Shown here: positions 17,390 to 25,252 of the stretch, one piece after another | Layout of the letters: each line of letters opens with the position of its first letter | Position numbering within the stretch: the first letter of the stretch is position 1 | DNA from: an uncultured Eubacteriales bacterium | GTDB lineage: Bacteria; Bacillota; Clostridia; Oscillospirales; Acutalibacteraceae | Assembly (NCBI GenBank): GCA_934630515.1 | Contig: CAKTVV010000010.1 | Span: forward strand, 35,423-99,422 | Direction of reading: 5' to 3' | Length of the DNA: 64,000 nt | Notes under the pieces: model-generated | Databases searched by the model: none | The model's input: only the letters and a program-made list of their open reading frames with translations | Told to the model about the DNA's origin: nothing | Translations under genes and position numbers: made by a program

Positions 17390-18292
17390 ATGAGTGTATT
17401 TAAGAAAAATTATGACCGGCATACCCATATGCGTGGCCGTGCCGGCAATGCGACGCTGTCCCGTTCTCATGCGGGCAATTTCTGCGTGTTTCTGTTTTTG
17501 CTGATCGTGGGGGCGTTCATGGCGCTGCCGCTGGTGTATACACTGGTGCAGTCCGTCAAGCCTACGGAGGAGCTGTTCACCTATCCGCCCAAGTTTTATG
17601 TGAAGAACCCCACCTTTGATAACTTCAAGCAGGCGTTCCAGCTGGCGGGCAACCTGTGGGTGCCCTTCACCCGGTATCTGTTCAACAGCGTATTCATCGC
17701 CGTGGTGGGCACGGGCGTATACATACTGGTGGCATCGCTGGCGGCGTACCCCATGGCGAAGGCCAAGCGGCTGCCCGGCATGGCATTCATCTCCCAGCTG
17801 ATTGTCTGGACGCTGCTGTTCCGCACCGAGGTGACGGCGATCCCGCAATATGTGGTGATCGCCAAGCTGGGCATGGTGAATACCTACTGGTCGATCCTGC
17901 TGCCGGCGCTGGCGGGCACCTTCGGTGTGTTCCTGATGCGGCAGTTTATGGTCAGCGCCATCCCGGATGCTATTCTGGAGGCTGCCCGTATCGACGGCGC
18001 CAACGAATATAAGATATTTTGGAGCATCTCCATGCCCTGCGTCAAGCCGGCGTGGATGACCCTCATCATTTTCACCTTCCAGAGCCTGTGGAGCGCTACC
18101 GGCGGCACCTACATCTACGAGGAGTCCATGCGGATGCTGCCCAATGTGCTGTCCCAGATCGCAGCGGGCGGTATCGCCCGTACCGGTGCCGGCTCTGCGG
18201 TGGCGGTGATCATCATGATCCCGCCCATCATCGTGTTCCTGATCTCCCAAAGCTCCGTGATGGAGACAATGGCGCAGTCGGGTATCAAATAA
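17390..18292 (+). CDS. ABC sugar permease, LplC/MalG type (first pair)
   Basis: 300 aa, six helices, with the EAA loop EAARIDGANEYKIFWSISMP. The N-terminus MSVFKKNYDRH is preceded by GAGGAGAGGGGG. The sequence VQSVKPTEELFTYPPKFYVK after the first helix is typical of the MalG-side subunit of CUT1 transporters. It is the partner of the preceding permease and is separated from the NHL/Yip1 gene by 21 bp. Confidence 0.92.
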   Translation: MSVFKKNYDRHTHMRGRAGNATLSRSHAGNFCVFLFLLIVGAFMALPLVYTLVQSVKPTEELFTYPPKFYVKNPTFDNFKQAFQLAGNLWVPFTRYLFNSVFIAVVGTGVYILVASLAAYPMAKAKRLPGMAFISQLIVWTLLFRTEVTAIPQYVVIAKLGMVNTYWSILLPALAGTFGVFLMRQFMVSAIPDAILEAARIDGANEYKIFWSISMPCVKPAWMTLIIFTFQSLWSATGGTYIYEESMRMLPNVLSQIAAGGIARTGAGSAVAVIIMIPPIIVFLISQSSVMETMAQSGIK

Positions 18293-18313
18293 CGGCGAAA
18301 GGAGAAGAGAACA

Positions 18314-20455
18314 ATGCAACGAATGGCTTTCAAACGGCTGCTGGCTCTTTTCGCCGTGGCGGTGATGGTATGCGGGGCGGCTCTGTCGGCAGCGGCAGAG
18401 GGCTCGGGCTTTTTCGTCCCCTATTCCAGCTATGAATATAACTACTACAAGGAATCGGTGAGCGCCCCGGTCAGCTATGTACTGGAGAATTCCTATCAGG
18501 CGGCGGACATGGGGCTGACCGGCGAGCTCGGCAACGTCAACGATCTGTCCTTTAACGGCTCCTCCATGTTCGTGTTGGACAGCGGCAACAACCGTATTGT
18601 GGAGCTGGACGCCAGCCTGCAGCTTAAGCAGGTGTATGCCGATTTCATTCTCCCGGCGGAGCTGTCCGATTCCGGGGAGGAGGAGCCGCTGGATTTCGCC
18701 GGCGCCGAGGGCTTCTATGTGTACCCGGACGGCGGCTTTCTGATCGCTGACACCCAGCATGAGCGGATCCTGCAGATCCGGGACGGGCGGGTGCAGATGG
18801 TGATCACCAAGCCGGATTCTCCGTCCATCGATCAGGAGCTGCCGTTTTATGTGCGCAAGGTGGTCGTGGGCAGCCAGAACCGCATCTATGCACTGGTGGA
18901 GAGCTTGAATCAGGGCGCTCTGGTGTTCGACAAGGAGGGAAACTTCCTCAACTTCTTCGGCAGCAACAAGGTAAAGCAGACTGCTGAGGTCATCTCCAAA
19001 TTCATCTGGCGGAAATTCATGTCCGAGACCCAGCTGGCAGCCAGTGCAACCTATACCCCCATCAATATGGTGAACTTCGATATCGACTCCCGGGGCTTTA
19101 TGGTGACGGTGACGCAGGATAACTCCGAGACGCTGGTGGAGGGCATGGTGCGCCGCCTCAACTATGAGAGCAATGACGTGCTGAACTCCCCTGATGCCCA
19201 CTCCTTCGGTGATTACGAATGGGATCGGGACCGCAAGCAGATGAATTCCACCGCACTGGTGGACATCGATGTGGACGATGAGGGCTTCTATGTGCTGCTG
19301 GATTCCACCCGGGGACGGGTGTTCGTCTATTCCGATAACGGCGATTTCGTGTCGGAGTTCGGCATGACCGGCAAGCAAAAGGGCACGCTGGACTCGCCGG
19401 TGGCGGTGGAGACCATCGGGGAGAAGATATACGTTCTGGATACTGATAAAAAGTGCATCCACGAGTTCGCTCCTACTGAGTACGCCCGGAAATACCGGCA
19501 GGCGCTTCTGTCGCTGGAGAGCGGCAACTATGACCGCAGTCTGGAGAGCTGGCAGGAGCTGCTCAATGAGAACACCAACAATGAGCTGGTGTACTACGGC
19601 ATGGGGCGTGTCTATGATGAGGCCAAGGACTATAAAATGGCGATGCAGTATTTTAAGCTCGCCCGGGATCAGGAGTCCTATTCCTACTCCTTTAAGGAAT
19701 ACCGGAAGATCTTCATTCAGGATAATTTCCTGTGGATGCTGGCGATCGTAGTGGTGGCTGTAGTGGGGATCGTCCTGGTGCGCCGGTTGGTGCGGCGCCG
19801 GGTGCGGGCGGACGAGTCCTCCGCCTACACGGTGATGGAGTCCAAATGGCTGTTCCCGCTGTATGTGCAGCTGCACCCGGCGGACGGGTTCATCCAGTTT
19901 AAGAGCCGGAAGAATATCCGCTCCTGGGAGATGACCTTTGGCTTCATCGTGGTGTGGTTCCTGCTGGCGGTGCTGAAATTCTTCGGGACCGGCTTCATCT
20001 TCAACAACGCCCGCACCGAGGATTTCAGCCTGTTTATCACCATGGCATCCACCATCGGCCTGTATTTCCTGTTTGCCATCGCCAACTGGGCGGTGTGTAC
20101 GCTCATCGAGGGCAAGGGCACGCTGCCGGAGATCCTGACGACCTTCTCCTATGCGCTGCTGCCCTATCTGGTGTCGCTGCTGCTCAACACCATCCTGTCC
20201 AACGTATTCGCTCAGGATGAGGGGTCGTTCATGACCATCATCACCTATATCGGGCTGGTGTGGACGGTGCTGGTGATGTTTGTGGGGCTGTCCGCTATCC
20301 ATGAATATTCGGTGGGAAAGACCGTGGTGTCCATCCTGCTGACGGTGTTCGGCATGGCGGTCATCCTGTTCCTGATCATTTTGTTCTATACGCTGATCAC
20401 GCAGACCGTCTCCTTTGCCGTTTCCGTGGCGCAGGAGATCTCCCTGCGGCAGTGA
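18314..20455 (+). CDS. NHL-repeat/TPR/Yip1-domain membrane protein
   Basis: 713 aa, in order: signal peptide (1-28); six-bladed NHL-type beta-propeller repeats (~65-395; FVLDSGNNRIVELD, LIADTQHERILQI, YVLDTDKKCIHEF); TPR-like repeats (~395-460; GMGRVYDEAKDYKMAMQYF); a membrane helix (~475-500) and basic loop; and a C-terminal Yip1-type domain with about five helices (~545-705). The propeller is thus outside the cell and the Yip1 part in the membrane. Proteins of this architecture recur beside DUF5696 and LplBC-type transporters in Firmicutes, so a role in the transporter assembly or glycan sensing is likely but not established. Confidence 0.75.
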   Translation: MQRMAFKRLLALFAVAVMVCGAALSAAAEGSGFFVPYSSYEYNYYKESVSAPVSYVLENSYQAADMGLTGELGNVNDLSFNGSSMFVLDSGNNRIVELDASLQLKQVYADFILPAELSDSGEEEPLDFAGAEGFYVYPDGGFLIADTQHERILQIRDGRVQMVITKPDSPSIDQELPFYVRKVVVGSQNRIYALVESLNQGALVFDKEGNFLNFFGSNKVKQTAEVISKFIWRKFMSETQLAASATYTPINMVNFDIDSRGFMVTVTQDNSETLVEGMVRRLNYESNDVLNSPDAHSFGDYEWDRDRKQMNSTALVDIDVDDEGFYVLLDSTRGRVFVYSDNGDFVSEFGMTGKQKGTLDSPVAVETIGEKIYVLDTDKKCIHEFAPTEYARKYRQALLSLESGNYDRSLESWQELLNENTNNELVYYGMGRVYDEAKDYKMAMQYFKLARDQESYSYSFKEYRKIFIQDNFLWMLAIVVVAVVGIVLVRRLVRRRVRADESSAYTVMESKWLFPLYVQLHPADGFIQFKSRKNIRSWEMTFGFIVVWFLLAVLKFFGTGFIFNNARTEDFSLFITMASTIGLYFLFAIANWAVCTLIEGKGTLPEILTTFSYALLPYLVSLLLNTILSNVFAQDEGSFMTIITYIGLVWTVLVMFVGLSAIHEYSVGKTVVSILLTVFGMAVILFLIILFYTLITQTVSFAVSVAQEISLRQ

Positions 20456-20474
20456 GGAAGGAGGAGTGAAGCCT

Positions 20475-22796
20475 ATGAAAAACTGGTATCAACGGTTCGC
20501 TGCGGCGGCTCTGTCCGCTGTCCTCCTTCTGGCGGCGGTGCCGCTGGCGGTGTCGGCGGCGCCTGCCTCCGGCAATCAGCCCACGCAGGTGGGGATCAAT
20601 GAATATACCAATGACTACGATGTGGATCACTATGAAGAGGTGGCATCCGACGGCGGGCTGACCCTGTTTGCGGATAAGAGCTCCGGAAAGATCGCCGTGC
20701 GCAACGACAAGACCGGCTTTATCTGGTACAGCACCCCCAATGACCGGCAGATGGATTCGGCTACCGGCGCCGTACTGGGAAGCGCACTGGATTCCACGCT
20801 GGTGGTCAGCTATGTCAATATGGAAAATGAGGCACGGGTCGCCAGCGCCAGTCAGGTCAGTTCCCACGACTGCGTGGCGGACGGCTCGGTGCAGGTGGAG
20901 ACCATTGACCGGGGCGTGCGCATCACCTACGATTTTAACAGCGTAGGAATGCGGGTACCGGTGGAGATCCAGCTGGACAATGGCACGATGGTGGCACGGA
21001 TACCGCTGGCGGATGTGCTGGTGAATGAGACCTTCATCGCCGCCAAGCGTCAGGAGGGCTGGACCGACGAGGATGTGGACGCCATGCTGCCCAGCTACCT
21101 GATCAGCCTGTGGCTGCTGCCCGGCTTCGGTGCCCAGAACAGTCAGGCGAACGGATACATTTTCGTGCCGGACGGCAGCGGTGCGCTGGTGGATTTTGCC
21201 CCCGGCTATGCTGCCCCCGCCGGCCGGTATTCCAAGCGGGTATACGGCGAGGAGCTGGCACAGTCCACGGTAAAGCTGACCGAGTACGGGCAGCAGGTCT
21301 ATATGCCGGTGTTCGGTACGGTGGTCGGCTCCGACGGGGTGTGCGGCATCATCGAGGAGGGCGATACCATCGCCAACATTGAGGCGTATGGCTCCAGCAG
21401 CACCTGCGGCTATACCGGCGTCAGCGCTTCTCTGTATCTGCGGGATCTGTACAGCTCCTATCTGTATCAGGGCACCAGCAACGAGCGGGAGGTCAAGCGG
21501 GTCTCCACCAACGAGGTGAAAACGGAGCAGTTCCGTATCCGGTATACCTTCCTGCAGGATGACGCTGCCAGCTACGTCGGCATGGCGCAGCTGTATCGCC
21601 GCTATCTGGAGGCCAAGGGTATGCAGCGCCAGGAGACCACCCCCTCCTTTAACGTGGATCTGGTGGGCTGTGTGGAGACCGAGGCAAATTTTCTGGGCTT
21701 CTCCTACATGAAGAAGCTGCCTATGACCACCTTCGCTCAGGCGGAGGAGATCCTGGACGCTATGCAGCAGGCGGGAATGACCGATATCCACACCCGGCTG
21801 CTGGGCTGGACGAACAACGGACTGAAGAACCGCAAGGCGTCCACCACCGCCAAGCCTCTCGCCAAGCTGGGCGGCAGGTCGAAGTTCCTGTCGCTGGCGG
21901 AAAAGGCGGCGGCAGCCGGCAGCTTTGCCCCGGATGTGGATCTGGTACATTTCCAGACCTCCGGCAACGGGATCCAGGCACGGAAGATGTGCGTCAAGAC
22001 CGTGTTCGGTCTGCCGGCGTATCAGTATAGCTTTATGCCCTCGGTGCTGGTGTACAAAAACGACGTGACCCCCGACCGGCTGCTGTCGGCGGCGGGATTG
22101 CAGAAGGCGACGGCGCTGTTTCAAAAGAACTATGCCAAGCTGGATATGAAAGCTCTGTCCCTGTCCTATATCACGCAGGAGCTCTACTCCAATTTCGGCA
22201 AGGAGAACGTCTATCGGGATGAGATGGTCGAGCAGCTCACCGCCGTGCTGCAGACGTATGCCGCCGACTGGAAGCTCACCGGCACGGCGTCCAACGCCTA
22301 TGCGGTGCCGTATCTGGAGCGGGTGCTGGATGTGCCGCTGGATTCCAGCGGATACGATTTCTTTGACCGGGATGTGCCGTTCTATTCCATGGTGTTCCAC
22401 GGCTATGCGGCGCTGGCGGGCAGCCGGATGAACCACAGCTACGATATGCAGCAGTCGTTCCTCAAGTCGGTGGAGACCGGCAGCGAGCTGCATTTCGTGG
22501 GAATGTACGAGGATTCCGCCAAGCTCAAGGAGACCGATTATACCGAGTATTACAGCACCACCTATACCCTGTGGCTGGACAAGGCGGCGGCGTTCTGGAA
22601 GGACTATCAGCCGCTGCTGCGGCAGGTGCAGAACAGCACCATCACCGACCACGGAATGGCGGCGGAGCAGGTGAGCCGCACGGTCTATGACAACGGCGTT
22701 ACCGTCTATGTCAACTACGGCACGGCGGAGTATACCGCCGCCGACGGGACGCAGGTGGCGGCCCGGAGCTATGCTTACACAGGAGGTGCGCAGTGA
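20475..22796 (+). CDS. DUF5696-type exported protein of the transporter operon
   Basis: 773 aa with signal peptide MKNWYQRFAAAALSAVLLLA and cleavage near VSAAP. The N-terminal part (TLFADKSSGKIAVRNDKTGF, IWYSTP) is a beta-sandwich reminiscent of the N-terminal domain of GH97/GH31-like enzymes; the centre (~400-650) has alternating strand/helix patterns such as DVDLVHFQTSG that could be a degenerate TIM barrel. I recognise it as DUF5696 from Firmicutes sugar operons; a glycosidase role is plausible but unproven. AGGAAGGAGGAG precedes the ATG at 20475. Its TGA overlaps the start of the next permease (ATG 22796) by one base, indicating translational coupling. Confidence 0.75.
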   Translation: MKNWYQRFAAAALSAVLLLAAVPLAVSAAPASGNQPTQVGINEYTNDYDVDHYEEVASDGGLTLFADKSSGKIAVRNDKTGFIWYSTPNDRQMDSATGAVLGSALDSTLVVSYVNMENEARVASASQVSSHDCVADGSVQVETIDRGVRITYDFNSVGMRVPVEIQLDNGTMVARIPLADVLVNETFIAAKRQEGWTDEDVDAMLPSYLISLWLLPGFGAQNSQANGYIFVPDGSGALVDFAPGYAAPAGRYSKRVYGEELAQSTVKLTEYGQQVYMPVFGTVVGSDGVCGIIEEGDTIANIEAYGSSSTCGYTGVSASLYLRDLYSSYLYQGTSNEREVKRVSTNEVKTEQFRIRYTFLQDDAASYVGMAQLYRRYLEAKGMQRQETTPSFNVDLVGCVETEANFLGFSYMKKLPMTTFAQAEEILDAMQQAGMTDIHTRLLGWTNNGLKNRKASTTAKPLAKLGGRSKFLSLAEKAAAAGSFAPDVDLVHFQTSGNGIQARKMCVKTVFGLPAYQYSFMPSVLVYKNDVTPDRLLSAAGLQKATALFQKNYAKLDMKALSLSYITQELYSNFGKENVYRDEMVEQLTAVLQTYAADWKLTGTASNAYAVPYLERVLDVPLDSSGYDFFDRDVPFYSMVFHGYAALAGSRMNHSYDMQQSFLKSVETGSELHFVGMYEDSAKLKETDYTEYYSTTYTLWLDKAAAFWKDYQPLLRQVQNSTITDHGMAAEQVSRTVYDNGVTVYVNYGTAEYTAADGTQVAARSYAYTGGAQ

Positions 22797-23812
22797 TGAA
22801 AAAGGGTTCGTTCAGTCTGGAACGGCGCAACGCCATGGCGGGGCGGATGTTCTGTCTGCCGCTGTATATCGGCGTGCTGCTGTTCTTCGGTCTGCCGCTG
22901 CTCCAATCCCTCTGGTATTCCTTTAATACCGTGACGGCGGATGTGGGAGGCTTCGTCACCGAGTTTGTGGGGCTGGATAACTTCACGGAGATCTTCCGGC
23001 GGAACCTGTATTTTGTCCCGGCGCTGAAAAACTCCCTGCTGGAGCTGCTCTACAAGGTGCCGGTGGTGTTGATCGCCGCCCTGTTCTTTGCCATCATCCT
23101 CAACCAGAAATTCCGGGGCCGGGTGCTGACCCGAGCCATCTTCTTCCTGCCGGTGATCATCGCCTCCGGTGTGGTGCTGAGCATCATCACCTCCGATTCT
23201 GCGGCGAACAGCATGATGAACGGCGTGTCCGCCGACAGCGGCTCCGGCTCCTACGGCTCCATCTTCGATTCCTCGGCGCTGCAGGATTTTCTGGTGCAGA
23301 CCGGTCTGGACAGCAAGATGGTCAGCTATTTCGGGCGCATCGCCAACAATATGTTCGACCTGCTGTGGATGACCGGTATCCAGATGATCATGTTCCTGGC
23401 GGGGCTGCAATCCATCCCGCCGACCCTGTATGAAGCCAGCGCCATGGAGGGGGCTACCGGCTGGGAAAACTTCTGGATGATCACCTTCCCCAGTCTGACC
23501 CCCATGCTGCTGGTAAATATCGTCTATACCATTGTCGATTCCTTTACCGATACGGGCAATTCGGTGATGAGCCAGATCTATAAACAATACAACGGCCTGT
23601 ATTACGGCGTGGCGTCTGCCATGTCCTGGACGTATTTCGTGATCATCGGCGTGATCCTGACGGTGATATTCCTGATCTTCTCGGCGATCCAGAAGGATAA
23701 GTATCTGGCAAACTCCAAGAAGGCAGAGAAGCTCGCCAATGCCCGGATCAAAGCCGCCCGCAAGGCGGCAGCGGCGGAGAAGGCTGCTGCCGGGGCGCAA
23801 GCCGAAGCGTAA
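22796..23812 (+). CDS. ABC sugar permease, MalF type (second pair)
   Basis: 338 aa, six helices, EAA loop EASAMEGATGWENFWMITFP. It has a longer periplasmic loop than usual between helices (about 60 residues, Ser/Gly/Asp-rich, near residues 140-180) and an Ala/Lys/Glu-rich C-terminal tail of about 30 residues. AGGAGGT is 8 nt upstream and the start overlaps the previous stop (TGATG). Second MalF-type subunit in the same operon, not closely similar to the first, so not a recent duplication. Confidence 0.92.
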   Translation: MKKGSFSLERRNAMAGRMFCLPLYIGVLLFFGLPLLQSLWYSFNTVTADVGGFVTEFVGLDNFTEIFRRNLYFVPALKNSLLELLYKVPVVLIAALFFAIILNQKFRGRVLTRAIFFLPVIIASGVVLSIITSDSAANSMMNGVSADSGSGSYGSIFDSSALQDFLVQTGLDSKMVSYFGRIANNMFDLLWMTGIQMIMFLAGLQSIPPTLYEASAMEGATGWENFWMITFPSLTPMLLVNIVYTIVDSFTDTGNSVMSQIYKQYNGLYYGVASAMSWTYFVIIGVILTVIFLIFSAIQKDKYLANSKKAEKLANARIKAARKAAAAEKAAAGAQAEA

Positions 23813-23857
23813 CTATACGGCGCCGCCTGCAAGCGGTGCAGAAAGGGTCGATTGTAT

Positions 23858-24832
23858 ATGAAACTGTCACTCAACCGGGACAAGATCCGTACCAACCTGC
23901 CGAAATGGCTGGTGGCGATCGCACGCACGGTGCTGATCATCGGTATGAGCTATGTGTTCCTGTTCCCGGTGCTGTATCTGGTGAGTATGTCTCTGCGGGA
24001 TGCGGCTACCGTATCGGACCCCAGCATCGTCTGGATCCCGAAAAAGCTGTCGTTGGAGAGTATTCAAAAGGCGTGGGAAGTAATGAACTACGGGCAGACG
24101 GCGGTGCTGAGCCTCGTGATCGCCGTCACCAGCACGCTGGCGGCGTGTCTGTCCTGCTCGCTGGTGGGCTACGGTCTGAGCCGGTATAAGTTTGCGGAGC
24201 GGAATGTGCTGTTTTTCATCGTCATTCTGATGATCGTGGTGCCGCCTTATACCATTCTGATCCCCTCCTATATGAATTTCCGCTTTTTTGACATTCTGGG
24301 GCTGCTGCGGCTGTTCCCGTCGCTCACCGGCGGAAACGGCTACATCAATCTGGCGGATTATCCCCAGTCGGTGCTGACCTTTGTGCTGCCCAGCCTGTTT
24401 GCCACAGGTCTGCGCTCCGGTCTGTTCATCTTCATCTTCCGCCAGACCTTCCTGGGGATGCCCAAGGATCTGGAGGAGGCCGCCTGCATCGACGGCTGCG
24501 GTCCCTTCAAGACGTATGTGCGGGTGATCTTCCCGCTGGCGACCTCGGCGTTCATCACGGTGATGCTGTTCTCCTTCGTGTGGCACTGGAATGACTATAC
24601 CAATTCCGCCATCTACTTTCTGGGAGACGTGAAGCCGGTGTCGGTGATGCTCAGCAATCTGCGGAATGCCCTGTTCATCACCAACCCCGAGTTCATCGTG
24701 CTGAGCAGCGATGTGATGCGCACCTATCTGTCCGCCGGCGCTCTGCTGGTGGTGGTGCCGCCGCTGCTGCTGTACATCTTCACCCAGAAATATTTTACCG
24801 AAAGCATCGAGCGCACCGGTATCGTGGGTTAA
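23858..24832 (+). CDS. ABC sugar permease, MalG type (second pair)
   Basis: 324 aa, six helices, EAA loop EEAACIDGCGPFKTYVRVIFP-like with the conserved AxxxDG and downstream Pro. VVPPYTILIPSYMNF near 130 and SFVWHWNDYTN near 240 are typical of CUT1 MalG-side subunits. Start ATG at 23858 follows AGAAAGGG. Last gene of the operon, followed by a very strong terminator. Confidence 0.92.
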   Translation: MKLSLNRDKIRTNLPKWLVAIARTVLIIGMSYVFLFPVLYLVSMSLRDAATVSDPSIVWIPKKLSLESIQKAWEVMNYGQTAVLSLVIAVTSTLAACLSCSLVGYGLSRYKFAERNVLFFIVILMIVVPPYTILIPSYMNFRFFDILGLLRLFPSLTGGNGYINLADYPQSVLTFVLPSLFATGLRSGLFIFIFRQTFLGMPKDLEEAACIDGCGPFKTYVRVIFPLATSAFITVMLFSFVWHWNDYTNSAIYFLGDVKPVSVMLSNLRNALFITNPEFIVLSSDVMRTYLSAGALLVVVPPLLLYIFTQKYFTESIERTGIVG

Positions 24833-24851
24833 ATTGCCTGTACCGGCACAC

Positions 24852-24900
24852 AACCGCCCGTCAGCGTGTTTTTCGACACGCTGACGGGCGGTTTTATTTT
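24852..24900 (+). terminator. Terminator of the sugar-uptake operon
   Basis: An 18-bp perfect stem (24852-24869 with 24876-24893; core CCGCCCGTCAGCGTGT), loop TTTTCG, then TTTTATTTTT. Confidence 0.93.
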
Positions 24901-25252
24901 TCATGTGAAGGATCGGCACGGTTTATGCGAAATGGAGCGGCTCCGGGTATTTTCGTTTATCAGACACAGGGGTGGCAAGCCAAATTTACGGAAAAACAGG
25001 AAAATTATTACAAAATTAGCTACGATTTTTATAGATGAATTTTAGAATTGGAGGAATGCACAAAATTCCAACAGGGTGGTATAGCTCTTGCACAAAAATC
25101 AAATAGTCTGTTAGTTAAATGTTGACAAATTGCAAAGAAATACAGTACAATATGGTTGTGCAATGTTGCGGTCGGTTGCCGTTTTCGGCCGGACAGGCGC
25201 ACACATAAAGGGAGTTCAGGGAAATAGTACGATCAAGGGAGGAAGCAAGTAC
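24901..25252 (+). promoter_or_regulatory. AT-rich intergenic region with promoter for the giant discoidin gene
   Basis: No gene is seen in these 352 bp, which are clearly AT-richer than the flanks. TTGACA (25122-25127), 18 bp, TACAAT (25146-25151) gives a transcript starting near 25158 and a leader of about 95 nt. Weak inverted repeats (GAATTTT...AAAATTC near 25036-25070) lie upstream. No cre-like palindrome is visible. Confidence 0.7.

Noticed and set aside
17276..20302. Very long minus-strand frame opposite permease and NHL genes
   Set aside because: Antisense shadow rich in His/Gln; the + frame is clearly coding.
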